Below are positions 17,500 to 26,066 of a stretch of DNA of 64,000 nucleotides, piece by piece. Where the stretch lies: assembly GCF_001645125.1 (NCBI RefSeq), contig NZ_LXKA01000332.1:1-64000 (forward strand), given 5' to 3'. This DNA comes from Paraburkholderia ginsengiterrae (GTDB taxonomy: Bacteria; Pseudomonadota; Gammaproteobacteria; Burkholderiales; Burkholderiaceae). How positions within the stretch are numbered: position 1 is the first letter of the stretch; each line of letters opens with the position of its first letter. Both the position numbers and the translations under genes were made by a program. The notes beneath the pieces were generated by a model, which ran no database searches, had not been told where the DNA came from, and saw only the letters and a program-made list of their open reading frames with translations.

Positions 17500-18579
17500 A
17501 TGAGTTCGATCCTGCACCGCGGGCGGTCGCTCGCTACAGTGCGCCGCCTCGCGGGACTTGCGGCGTTTGCATGTGTTGCGCTTGCCGGCTGCGCCGGACA
17601 GGAACCGCCGCCACCCGCCGTCAGTGCGGCGCCGGCCGCCGTGCCGGACGCGGCGGCGTTGCCTTCATGGCAGGACGGGGCCGCCCGCGCCGCCATCCTC
17701 AAGTTCGTGGCCAGCGTGACGCGGCCAGGCACGTCCACCTATGTTCCGCCCGAGGCACGCATCGCCGTGTTCGACAACGACGGCACGCTCTGGAGCGAGC
17801 AGCCCATGCCGTTCCAGGTGCTCTTCATGATCGATCAGGTCAAGAATGCGGCGCCTCATCATCCCGAATGGCGGCGCAACCCGGCCTTCAAGGCGCTGAT
17901 GGCGCAAGACAACGCGGCGCTCGCCAGGCACAGCAAAGAACTGGTGCAACTGCTCGAGGCAGCGAACAGCGGCATGACCACCGACCAATACGATCAATCT
18001 ATCCGGGACTGGCTGGCGAACGCGAAGCATCCCACGCTGAACCGTCCTTATACCGATCTCGTCTATCAACCGCAGTTGGAACTGCTCAGTCTGCTGCGGG
18101 CAAACGGCTTCGCGATCTGGATCGTGTCTGGCGGGACGGCACAATTCATGCGCGTCTGGGCAAGCAAGGCCTACGGCATTGCCCCGGACCACATTATCGG
18201 CACCGAAGAGAAACTGGCGTACGACACGCGCGGCGGCAAGCAGGTGTTGATCCGCAAACCCGGACTCGACTTTGTCGACGACGGCGCCGGCAAGCCGGTC
18301 GGGATTTACCGTGCGATCGGCCGTCGCCCGATTCTTGCGTTTGGCAACTCCGATGGCGACCGCGAGATGCTCGAGTACGCGACGAGCGGCCCGGGCCCCT
18401 CGCTCGGACTGCTGCTGCATCACGACAATGGCGCGCGCGAGTTTGCCTACGATCGCAACGCAGGCTCGGTACGCCTCGACAAGGCATGGGACGATGCGCC
18501 GGCGCGCGGGTGGGTCGTGGTCAGCATGAAAGACGACTGGAAAACGGTGTTTCCCGCGCCGCGGCCGGGTTCACAGTAA
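17500..18579 (+). CDS. HAD-superfamily phosphatase, predicted lipoprotein
   Basis: This 359-residue protein has a lipoprotein signal (hydrophobic stretch ending LAGC, lipid-accepting Cys31) and a Pro/Ala-rich linker. The HAD catalytic domain has motif I FDNDGT (Asp92 and Asp94), motif II IWIVSGGT and motif IV FGNSDGDREML. It resembles phosphoserine-phosphatase-like HAD enzymes that act outside the cytoplasm. The ATG at 17500 has GAGAGGAGACTGACAGACG upstream. It follows phnY at 123 bp with a hairpin between, so it is probably a separate unit. Release of phosphate from periplasmic esters would suit the neighbouring phosphonate genes, but this is inference. Confidence 0.82.
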   Translation: MSSILHRGRSLATVRRLAGLAAFACVALAGCAGQEPPPPAVSAAPAAVPDAAALPSWQDGAARAAILKFVASVTRPGTSTYVPPEARIAVFDNDGTLWSEQPMPFQVLFMIDQVKNAAPHHPEWRRNPAFKALMAQDNAALARHSKELVQLLEAANSGMTTDQYDQSIRDWLANAKHPTLNRPYTDLVYQPQLELLSLLRANGFAIWIVSGGTAQFMRVWASKAYGIAPDHIIGTEEKLAYDTRGGKQVLIRKPGLDFVDDGAGKPVGIYRAIGRRPILAFGNSDGDREMLEYATSGPGPSLGLLLHHDNGAREFAYDRNAGSVRLDKAWDDAPARGWVVVSMKDDWKTVFPAPRPGSQ

Positions 18580-18657
18580 CCATTGGCCGCCCGTCATGCT
18601 GCGTTGCATCGCATCGGGTAATTCCAGCGCCGGAACCCTCGAACAAGGAGTGTCGAC

Positions 18658-19425
18658 GTGGCTTCATCCAGTATCAGCCCGAAGAACGGCGTATCACCTG
18701 CCGAATGGGACGCGCGCGTCAATCTGGCCGCGGCATACAGGCTCACCGCGCTGTTCGGGTGGGACGACCTGGTATTTACCCATATCTCGGCGCGCGTGCC
18801 AGGCCCGGAGCATCACTTCCTGATCAATCCGTACGGCATGATGTTCGACGAGATCACCGCGTCGTCATTGGTCAAGATCGACCTCGACGGCCGTAAGGTG
18901 ACCGAATCGCCGTATGACATCAATCCAGCCGGATTCACGATTCACAGCGCCGTGCACGCGGCGCGCGAAGACGCGCATTGCGTGATGCACACGCATTCGG
19001 TCAATGGCGTGGCGGTGTCGGCGCAGGAAGCGGGACTGTTGCCGCTTTCGCAGCAGTCGCTTGGCGTGCTGGCGTCGCTCGGCTATCACGACTACGAGGG
19101 CATCGCACTCAATGAGGCCGAAAAGCCCCGGCTCGTTCGCGACCTCGGCAACAACACCAACCTGATGCTGCGCAACCACGGCTTGCTGACGGTCGGCGCC
19201 ACGCCGGCGGACGCGTTCGTCGCAATGTACTTCTTCGAGGTGGCCTGCATGATTCAGGTGCGCGCCCAGGCAGGCGGCGGAAAGCTGACGCCTATCGGGC
19301 AGCCGATCCTCGACGGTATCAAGCAGCAAATCGGACTGGTAACGCGGGGTGTCTCGCCTGGGGCGCTGGTGTGGCCCGGATTGCTACGCCGGCTCGACCG
19401 TCGCAACCCCGGATACGCTGACTAA
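18658..19425 (+). CDS. Class II aldolase/adducin family protein
   Basis: This 255-residue cytosolic protein has the zinc site expected for the fuculose-phosphate-aldolase fold: His111 and His113 in VMHTHS and His174 in LMLRNHGLLTVG. FLINPYGMMFDEITASS forms the phosphate/substrate region. The start is GTG at 18658, supported by AAGGAG 8 bases upstream. Many proteins with this sequence pattern are unassigned class II aldolase/adducin paralogues whose substrate is unknown. It lies between the HAD lipoprotein and a PanE-like reductase, all on one strand. Confidence 0.85.
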   Translation: MASSSISPKNGVSPAEWDARVNLAAAYRLTALFGWDDLVFTHISARVPGPEHHFLINPYGMMFDEITASSLVKIDLDGRKVTESPYDINPAGFTIHSAVHAAREDAHCVMHTHSVNGVAVSAQEAGLLPLSQQSLGVLASLGYHDYEGIALNEAEKPRLVRDLGNNTNLMLRNHGLLTVGATPADAFVAMYFFEVACMIQVRAQAGGGKLTPIGQPILDGIKQQIGLVTRGVSPGALVWPGLLRRLDRRNPGYAD

Positions 19426-19479
19426 CTCGCCGATGCAGGGTATGGCGGAAGTCATTGGGTAGGATGCAAGAGAATCTGG

Positions 19480-20523
19480 ATGGCTAAGATTGTTATCTAC
19501 GGCGCGGGCTCGATTGGCTGCTACGTCGGCGGACGGCTTCTTGCCGGAGGCAGCGACGTCAGCTTCATTGGGCGAGCCCGCATGGCGGATCAATTGCGCC
19601 GTGAAGGCATCACGCTGTCGCGGTACGACAATTGCCGCTGGCATGTCCCGCCGGAGCAACTCGACATATCCACGGACGCCGCTCGCGCCGCAGCAGCCGA
19701 CCTCGTGCTCGTCACCGTGAAGTCGGCCGCGACACCCAAAGCCGCGGCGGAACTGGCCAGCGTGCTTCGCCCGGGCACGATTGTGGTGAGCTTCCAGAAC
19801 GGCGTCGGCAATGCGGATGTGCTGCGCGCCGCGCTGCCGCAACACACGGTGCTGGAGGGCATGGTGCCATTCAACGTCGTCGAACGTGGCCCTGGCGCAT
19901 TTCATCAAGGTTCGGCGGGCGAACTGGAGATCAAGCAAGCGCCGGCCATGCAGCCCTTCGCCGACGAGTTCAGAAAAGCGAGGCTCCCGCTCGTCCAGCA
20001 TGCCGATATGCTGCCGGTGCAGTGGGCGAAGCTGTTGCTCAATCTCAACAATGCGATCAACGCGCTGGCTAACCGGCCTTTGAAGGAGGAGCTCTCGCAG
20101 CGCGCCTACCGGCTCTGCCTTGCCATGGCGCAGCGAGAAGCACTGGCGCTGCTCAAGCAAGCTGGCATACGGCCCGCCAGATTGACGCCGCTTCCGGCTA
20201 CCTGGATTCCGCGTGTTCTCGGCGTGCCCGATGCGCTGTTCGAACGGCTCGGCCGCGCGATGCTGACAATCGATCCGCTTGCGCGCTCGTCGATGTCCGA
20301 CGATATGGCGGCGGGCCGGCCCACAGAAATCAACTGGATCAACGGCGAAGTCGTGCGCCTCGCACAACGCCTCGGGCAACCGGCGCCGGTGAACGAACGA
20401 CTATGCGAACTCGTGCGGCAAGCCGAGCGAAGCGAGGTGCGGCCATCATGGCCGGGTGACGCGCTGCTCGCTGAACTGCGGGCTGCGGCGAACGCCACTT
20501 TGGCACTGCGCGGCACGGCCTGA
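19480..20523 (+). CDS. Ketopantoate reductase family protein (PanE/ApbA-like)
   Basis: This 347-residue NADPH-dependent 2-oxoacid reductase-like protein has an N-terminal Rossmann motif GAGSIGCYVGG, VTVKSAATPKAA and the strongly typical SFQNGVGNADVL. The C-terminal helical domain has the QWAKLLLNLNNAINAL motif with its catalytic lysine. It is longer than E. coli PanE (about 300 residues). Since there is no pantothenate gene nearby, it may be a paralogue for another 2-oxo acid. It begins 54 bp after the class II aldolase, so the two may act on related substrates. Confidence 0.82.
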   Translation: MAKIVIYGAGSIGCYVGGRLLAGGSDVSFIGRARMADQLRREGITLSRYDNCRWHVPPEQLDISTDAARAAAADLVLVTVKSAATPKAAAELASVLRPGTIVVSFQNGVGNADVLRAALPQHTVLEGMVPFNVVERGPGAFHQGSAGELEIKQAPAMQPFADEFRKARLPLVQHADMLPVQWAKLLLNLNNAINALANRPLKEELSQRAYRLCLAMAQREALALLKQAGIRPARLTPLPATWIPRVLGVPDALFERLGRAMLTIDPLARSSMSDDMAAGRPTEINWINGEVVRLAQRLGQPAPVNERLCELVRQAERSEVRPSWPGDALLAELRAAANATLALRGTA

Positions 20524-21262
20524 TACTCGCGTAGTTAAATGCCACGGGCGGACGGACGTTACTCCGGCTGCTATGTCCGCACCACTGTGTCGGGCGATTC
20601 TTCCGACCGTACGCTGGCGAGTGACGCGCACCTTCACACCTGAGATAGAGGCACCCGTGGGTACAAGTATTGTGCTCCTTTCGAATTAGCCAGGGCCAAG
20701 GACACGGCCGTTACCGCGGCCCGAGCACGCCGTCATCGCGGTCATTTTCTCGTACCGCACCCTATTTTCCAGCGGACCGCTTGAATGCGTCATCGGCTAT
20801 CTGCCTGTCGCATCATCGCAACGCCAAAGCGCGTGTAAAAACGAAGCGCGGCGGCGTGCGACCATCGCTTCACCCATCTGACAGCCGCGTTGTTGCTACA
20901 TTTTGACGGCAATGTGACGGAGCCCGCAAATATTCCCGACCACGTGTTATTTCGCGAAGGCCTCATTACTGAAACTTACCCATCGTAGACTCGCCTGGCT
21001 GATCGATGTTTGCATTGTTAATTAACAGTCAAGCCTGTCGCGATCGAAGCCAAGGATGAATATCCCATCCGGCGCGGTCCATCGCGAACGAAACTCGTCC
21101 GCCTTCGGTGGGGTGCATTCACTTCGCAACCGATGGCCGTTGCCGCAGCGTCACTCGCAATGGAAGCCCATCAGGGTTGCGACCCGGTTTGCCGGACGCT
21201 GTTTCTCGCAGGTTCGTCTACTCACGCCGTTTTCCCTTGTTCCAAAGAACTGGAGTGATTCA
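20524..21262. other. Long non-coding stretch before the porin gene
   Basis: Nothing convincing is coded in these 739 bp on either strand. Short open frames here are arginine-rich and lack ribosome-binding sites or recognisable domains. The AT-rich part around 21000-21035 is the most likely site of the porin promoter, leaving a long untranslated leader. No hairpin or riboswitch consensus was recognised. Confidence 0.4.
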
Positions 21263-22447
21263 ATGAGAAAGATTTCCGTTGCCCTCGCCGGCTGCGCCGC
21301 GCTTGCGGCATCCGCTGCCAACGCACAGAGCTCGGTCACGCTGTACGGCCTGATCGATGCCGGTATTGCGTATACGAACAATGTTCAGAACGGTACCCCC
21401 AGCCATGGTAGTGCGCGCGTCGCGCTCGCAAGCGGCAATATCAGCGGCAGCCGCTTCGGCCTGCGCGGCAGCGAAGACCTGGGCGGCGGTCTGCATGCGG
21501 TCTTCGTGCTCGAAAACGGCTTCAACGTCAACAACGGCGCGCTCGGCCAGGGTGGCCGCATGTTCGGCCGTCAAGCGTATGTCGGCCTGAGCGGCGATCA
21601 ATACGGCGTCCTCACTTTGGGCCGTCAGTATGACTCGATGGTCGACTTTGTCGCGCCGCTGTCCGGCACGGCGGGCACGTTTGGCGACTCGGGCTTCGCG
21701 CACGTGTACGACAACGACAACCTGCAACATACTGTGCGCTTCAGCAACTCGGTGAAGTTCACGAGCATGGACTACGCCGGCTTCAAGTTCGGCGGCGTGT
21801 ACGCGTTCAGCAACAGCACCAGTTTCGCCGTCGATCGTGCGTATAGCGCCGGCGCAGCCTACAACAACGGCCCGCTGCACCTGGCCGCGGCCTACCTCCA
21901 GATCAACGGCTCGGGCGCAGCGAGCACCCCTGCAGGCACAGCCAATCAGAACGTTGCGGCTGACCCGAGCGAGTTCAAGTCGACCGCGGGCGGCGGCAAC
22001 CTGACGGCGGACGTGCAGCGCACGGTCGGTGCAGGCATTGGTTATTCGTTCGGCCCTGCGGCGGTCAACTTCGTCTACTCGCACAGCCAGTACCAGAATA
22101 CGTCCGCGTTTGGCCTGACGGCCTCGAACGGTTCGGTTCACTTCGACAACTACGAACTGAACGTCAAGTACGCACTGACGCCGGCACTCTCTCTCGGCCT
22201 GATGGACACGTTCACGGACGGCCATCTGAACGGTGTGAGCAAGTCGAACATCGGCACCGATCCGAAGTGGAACCAGGTCAACGCGATTGCGCGCTACTCG
22301 CTGTCGAAGCGCACCGAGCTGTACGCTGAAGCGATGTACCAGCACGCGATCGGCAACAACAACACTGCCGTGATGTACAACGCCGGTGGCAACTCCGCGA
22401 CGAGCAATCAGGTGATGGGCGCCGTCGGCATGCTGACCCGCTTCTAA
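21263..22447 (+). CDS. Gram-negative trimeric porin
   Basis: This 394-residue outer-membrane porin has a signal peptide cleaved after ANA (residue 21). The mature start QSSVTLYGLIDAGIAY is typical of Burkholderiales porins. RFGLRGSEDLGGGLHAVFVLENGF and the loop-3 region follow. Alternating beta-strands run to MGAVGMLTRF, whose terminal phenylalanine is the usual assembly signal. It is a general diffusion channel for small hydrophilic solutes. The ATG at 21263 gives the normal signal peptide; the longer in-frame extension does not. A terminator hairpin follows, so it is monocistronic. Confidence 0.95.
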   Translation: MRKISVALAGCAALAASAANAQSSVTLYGLIDAGIAYTNNVQNGTPSHGSARVALASGNISGSRFGLRGSEDLGGGLHAVFVLENGFNVNNGALGQGGRMFGRQAYVGLSGDQYGVLTLGRQYDSMVDFVAPLSGTAGTFGDSGFAHVYDNDNLQHTVRFSNSVKFTSMDYAGFKFGGVYAFSNSTSFAVDRAYSAGAAYNNGPLHLAAAYLQINGSGAASTPAGTANQNVAADPSEFKSTAGGGNLTADVQRTVGAGIGYSFGPAAVNFVYSHSQYQNTSAFGLTASNGSVHFDNYELNVKYALTPALSLGLMDTFTDGHLNGVSKSNIGTDPKWNQVNAIARYSLSKRTELYAEAMYQHAIGNNNTAVMYNAGGNSATSNQVMGAVGMLTRF

Positions 22448-22471
22448 GCAGCACAGCCAGCGCCCGTTCAT

Positions 22472-22498
22472 GCCCCCGTCCAGCGGCCGGACGGGGGC
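22472..22498 (+). terminator. Terminator of the porin gene
   Basis: The perfect 10-bp arms GCCCCCGTCC and GGACGGGGGC enclose a 7-base loop, 25 bp after the porin stop. ACTCTT follows, so the T-run is weak. Confidence 0.7.
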
Positions 22499-22628
22499 AC
22501 TCTTGACACGGGATGCGGCTCAGCGGGCGGATATCTGAATAGACCATGCCGATGGTCGGCCATTTATGGGGTGGCGTCCCTACGCTTGCGTGCGCGACTA
22601 AAGCTAGAATTGTCGCGCTCACCTCGAC

Positions 22629-23132
22629 ATGTCCATGATGCTGACTATTCGCCCCCTCGCCAGCGGTTCGCACAGCGACCGCGCCAACGTGCTACGCATC
22701 TTTCTGGAAGCGCCTTCGTACACGGCACTCGTTGAAGGTCGGCAGCCGTCCGAAGAAGACGTTGAAGACTTCTTCAATGGCAAGCCAGACAGCAAGGATG
22801 CGGCGGACAAATCGGTCTTCGGGTTTTACGCTGGGCCGGCCATGGTCGGCTGTGCGGATGTGATCCGCTCGTACCCCGCCGGCGATTGCCTATGGATCGG
22901 CCTTCTGCTTTTCTCCGAAGCGCACCAGGGTCGCGGTCACGGGACGACAGCGTTGGCTTTGATCAACGAGATAGCGAAGGATTGGGGCTGCCGGAGACTG
23001 CAACTGGCCGCCATTTCGACGAATCCGCGCGCCCTCGGGTTCTGGCAACACGAGGGTTTTGAAACCGTGCGCCACACGACCAATCCGAGATTCATCGGCG
23101 AAGTCATCGTCATGGAACGCCCCGTCAAGTAA
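22629..23132 (+). CDS. GNAT family N-acetyltransferase
   Basis: This 167-residue GNAT-fold enzyme has an N-terminal strand LTIRPLASG, a central beta-4 and acetyl-CoA pyrophosphate loop in LWIGLLLFSEAHQGRGHGTTAL (the R/Q-x-x-G-x-G/A signature as HQGRGHGT), and a C-terminal RALGFWQHEGFETVRHT strand-helix. It transfers an acetyl group to an unknown amine. Several ATG codons cluster at the start, so the exact start may be a few codons later. It stands alone between the porin and a convergent phospholipase-type operon. Confidence 0.86.
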   Translation: MSMMLTIRPLASGSHSDRANVLRIFLEAPSYTALVEGRQPSEEDVEDFFNGKPDSKDAADKSVFGFYAGPAMVGCADVIRSYPAGDCLWIGLLLFSEAHQGRGHGTTALALINEIAKDWGCRRLQLAAISTNPRALGFWQHEGFETVRHTTNPRFIGEVIVMERPVK

Positions 23133-23193
23133 CGGCATCGGACGGCCCTTGCTGGTCGATCACCCGATCACGCAACCGGCCAGCCACCGCGCC

Positions 23194-23439
23194 TCATTTG
23201 CCGCCACCGTGGCGATGCCGCCGCCGCTTCTCGCGCTCCTCCGCCATGTGCGGCATCAGTTCCTCGATGTACCGTCTCGCGTCACCGCGCGTGGCGACCT
23301 CCTTGAAGCGCCGGTGTGCCGCATCTTCACCGACAAGCTCCATGTGGGACTTGCGCAGCACGTGCAGCAGCCCCATCAGCGTGCTGGAATCGGGTACGTC
23401 TTCGTGGTCGCGCTCATGCGCGGGCGTCGGCTGAGTCAT
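23194..23439 (-). CDS. Small conserved protein coupled to the phosphoesterase gene
   Basis: This 81-residue, highly charged protein of unknown function is probably helical (LMGLLHVLRKSHMELVGEDA, RYIEELMPHMAEEREKRRR) with a basic tail ending RHRHGGGK. No domain is recognised. Its ATG overlaps the stop of the upstream phosphoesterase by four bases (ATGA), showing translational coupling and suggesting a linked role. Confidence 0.65.
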   Translation of the reverse strand: MTQPTPAHERDHEDVPDSSTLMGLLHVLRKSHMELVGEDAAHRRFKEVATRGDARRYIEELMPHMAEEREKRRRHRHGGGK

Positions 23440-24686
23440 GTTCCGACCTCCTCTGGGCAGTCCTGGCGGCAGGTTTGGGTAATCAGCGACAGCACGTCAT
23501 TGGCGCTCCTGTCGCGATTCGTCAGCGGCTGGAGACCGAACAGGCGTTCAAGCGTCGCGAGCACCGAACTGTGATCGTACGTCGTGTGATCCACCTTGCC
23601 CGCTTCGACCCACGGCGACACGACAATCGCGGGAACGCGCACGCCATACACGTCGAACCCGAATCCGTTCACATTCAGCGTCGCGGGCGCGCCGTCGCCC
23701 GGCGGGATTGCCGGGCCGGGTTTGACCGAGTCGTAAAAGCCGCCGTGTTCGTCGTAGAGAATGACGAACAGGCTCTTGTCCCACAAGGGCGAGTTGCGAA
23801 TCGCGCTGTAGACGCGGGCGGCGAGCTGGTCGCCGGCGGCAAGGCCGTCCATCGGATGCTGCGAACTGCCGTTCTTATAGGTGTCGTTCACGACATCGCC
23901 GTAGCTCGGCTCGATGAACGTATAACGGGCCGTGTAGCCTGCGGCGAGGTCCGCTTCGAAGTGCGACAGATCGTCGACGTCGCATACGCTGATGCCTTTG
24001 ATCGACGCGACCTGCGGTATGCGGCCGAGCGGATCGCCCAGGTGGTCCTGGTACAGGCGATAGCTGCCTTTGCCGAGCGCATCGAAAATCGATCCTTTGG
24101 GATAGGCGAGGCCATCCAGCCCGACCCAATTGCACATCTCGGTCGAGGTCGGCGAATGATCGAGCCCGGCCGACGACGCGCCATGCAGGAAGTAGCGGTT
24201 CGGCCAGGTTGGGCCGGGCATCGACGAATGCCAGCCGTCGCACAGCACGAACTGCGTCGCGAGCTGGTACAGCGCGGGGGACTGCGTACGGGCGTCGACG
24301 CCGCGCATGATGTCGTCCACGTCGCCGCCTTGCGGTGGGGCGCCTTCCGAGCGGGTGGTCGCATAGTTCGAGACGAAGCCGGAATTGTCGACGGGCGGAT
24401 AGGGCTGCCCCCGCTGGAACGTCACATTCTCACCGCATAAATGCTCGACCACGTCGGCGAATTCGTGCCCGGGGTCGGTGGGCATCTGGCCGGGTGCGCC
24501 GTCGCCGAACGGGTAGGTGGTGCCGTTGTAAGTGTTCGCGTTGGCGGGCGTGGCGGCGACGATGCCGGGTATGCCCGACAGCGCGAACAGATGGTCGAAG
24601 GACCGGTTTTCCAGCATCAGCACGAACACGTGCTGGATGATCTCGTTCAGACCGGTTGCGGCTGCTGCATTTGCATTAGCGTTCAT
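23436..24686 (-). CDS. Phosphoesterase family protein (phospholipase C / acid phosphatase AcpA-like)
   Basis: This 416-residue member of the phosphoesterase family includes bacterial phospholipases C and AcpA. The family opening FVLMLENRSFDHLF, with metal-binding Glu and Asn, is at about residues 23-36. SMPGPTWPNRYFLHG, FVILYDEHGGFYD (metal-binding Asp, Glu, His) and YGVRVPAIVVSPW follow, and the histidine-containing YDHSSVLATLERLFGL closes the site. There is no clear signal peptide, which is unusual because many relatives are exported by Tat. The ATG at 24686 has AGGAGC upstream; a longer frame adds 23 atypical residues. It probably hydrolyses a phosphodiester or phosphomonoester; the substrate is unknown. 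Confidence 0.88.
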   Translation of the reverse strand: MNANANAAAATGLNEIIQHVFVLMLENRSFDHLFALSGIPGIVAATPANANTYNGTTYPFGDGAPGQMPTDPGHEFADVVEHLCGENVTFQRGQPYPPVDNSGFVSNYATTRSEGAPPQGGDVDDIMRGVDARTQSPALYQLATQFVLCDGWHSSMPGPTWPNRYFLHGASSAGLDHSPTSTEMCNWVGLDGLAYPKGSIFDALGKGSYRLYQDHLGDPLGRIPQVASIKGISVCDVDDLSHFEADLAAGYTARYTFIEPSYGDVVNDTYKNGSSQHPMDGLAAGDQLAARVYSAIRNSPLWDKSLFVILYDEHGGFYDSVKPGPAIPPGDGAPATLNVNGFGFDVYGVRVPAIVVSPWVEAGKVDHTTYDHSSVLATLERLFGLQPLTNRDRSANDVLSLITQTCRQDCPEEVGT

Positions 24687-24839
24687 GAAGCGTGCTCCTG
24701 TCGTTGGTTGGACGACTGAACTGTTCTTCTGCTTCGTTCTTCGTTGCTGGCGCACCCAATCGCTCGGGGTACGCCAGCGGCAACACTTTCAGGTAAGACG
24801 CGCGGGCGCATCGTTTTTACAAGGCGGCCACCCCGTACG

Positions 24840-25826
24840 CTACCGCAATTCCGACTCCGAGGGTTCCAGCACGCTGCGCAACTTCCCCAGAAGCCAGTTG
24901 ACCAGCGCGTTGTTGTGCCGGTAATGATTCCACGTGGGATGCTGACGAGCGCCCAGGATGCGTTTGAACTCATAAGACGTGGCGCCCAGTTCGACTTCCT
25001 CGTAGCCGCCCTGAATGCCGAATTCAACCGTGCGGATAAACATGGCGAAGTACAAACCGTACTCATGGCTCCTGGCGTAATCCAGACCGATATAGCGGTT
25101 GACCAGATGGCGCCCTTTCCCGATCAATTGCGTGAACCCGATCAGGTCGCCCTCCAGAAAGTACAGCAGATAATGGCTCAGGTCGCGGGTATTGGCGAAA
25201 TACGCCCGCGTCAGCTTCTCGAACTTCAACTCAGCCTTGTTATAGGTGTTCAAATATAGCTGATAGACCGGATCGACGAGGTGATCGGGCAGACCCGCGT
25301 GCTCTTCGTAGCGTAGTGCGGCGGCCTTCTTCAGCTTGCGCTTGAGCAGGTTCCGGCGGTCGCTCTTCATGCGCTGATAGTAGTCCGGGCCGAGGGCCAG
25401 CACGGGTACGGGCAAGCCTTTGGCCGCGACAAAACCCCGCATCGGCAAATCCTGATCGAATCCCTTGTAGGCGAGCAGACTCCCCTTCTTCGCCAGCCGA
25501 CTGTTGATGACCGCGAGCGTTTCCTCCGAGACCTCCCCGTGGATGCGGCCGGCATCCACCGTCGGATGCCCGATGCAAGCCAGCTTGAAGCGGATCCAAT
25601 GCAAACTCTTCTTCAGCCAGCCGTTGGGAAGCACCGTATTGAGCCGAAAATCCATCACGAAGTAAGGCGCCACTGTCACGAGCCTGTCTGCCCGGTAGAC
25701 GGCGAAATAACCGAAGCTGAAGTCATCCAGGCCGGCCGTCTGGAAGGCTTGGTAAAACTCCGCTCCCTCTGGCTCGCCGTCCAAAAAGCCGTCTGGCGGA
25801 ACGGCCAGATCTTCGATGTGCAGCAT
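24840..25826 (-). CDS. GNAT-fold (FemAB/DUF482-like) protein
   Basis: This 328-residue protein has the layout of the peptidoglycan-bridge/GNAT_6 group. The N-terminal alpha/beta part has ADRLVTVAPYFVMDFRLNT, the middle has a basic segment SDRRNLLKRKLKKAAALRYE, and the C-terminal GNAT-like core has GDLIGFTQLIGKGRHLVNRYIGLDY. YGLYFAMFIRTVEFGIQGG and VELGATSYEFKRILGAR follow. The last motif is typical of the DUF482/FemAB-like family. It is cytosolic with no membrane segment. The acceptor is unknown. Confidence 0.7.
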   Translation of the reverse strand: MLHIEDLAVPPDGFLDGEPEGAEFYQAFQTAGLDDFSFGYFAVYRADRLVTVAPYFVMDFRLNTVLPNGWLKKSLHWIRFKLACIGHPTVDAGRIHGEVSEETLAVINSRLAKKGSLLAYKGFDQDLPMRGFVAAKGLPVPVLALGPDYYQRMKSDRRNLLKRKLKKAAALRYEEHAGLPDHLVDPVYQLYLNTYNKAELKFEKLTRAYFANTRDLSHYLLYFLEGDLIGFTQLIGKGRHLVNRYIGLDYARSHEYGLYFAMFIRTVEFGIQGGYEEVELGATSYEFKRILGARQHPTWNHYRHNNALVNWLLGKLRSVLEPSESELR

Positions 25827-26066
25827 GGGTCGCCATCCTTCTTCTGACTGGTTCGTTGGCTGGGGGCACCGATTGTCTGCGATCTTTGCGGCGTTGTCGA
25901 ATGACAGTGGCCATCCGTCCAGCGTGCCCCTTTGCGCAAAGGTGATTTCGACTCCGGGTACTTCTGAGGCCCGCGACCGGCACCTATAGTCAGCTCAGCT
26001 TTCGAACGCGCCCGCAGATTCAAGGCGGGCCTGACACAAAGCTTCCCCTGTCCAAAGGAGCAGACC

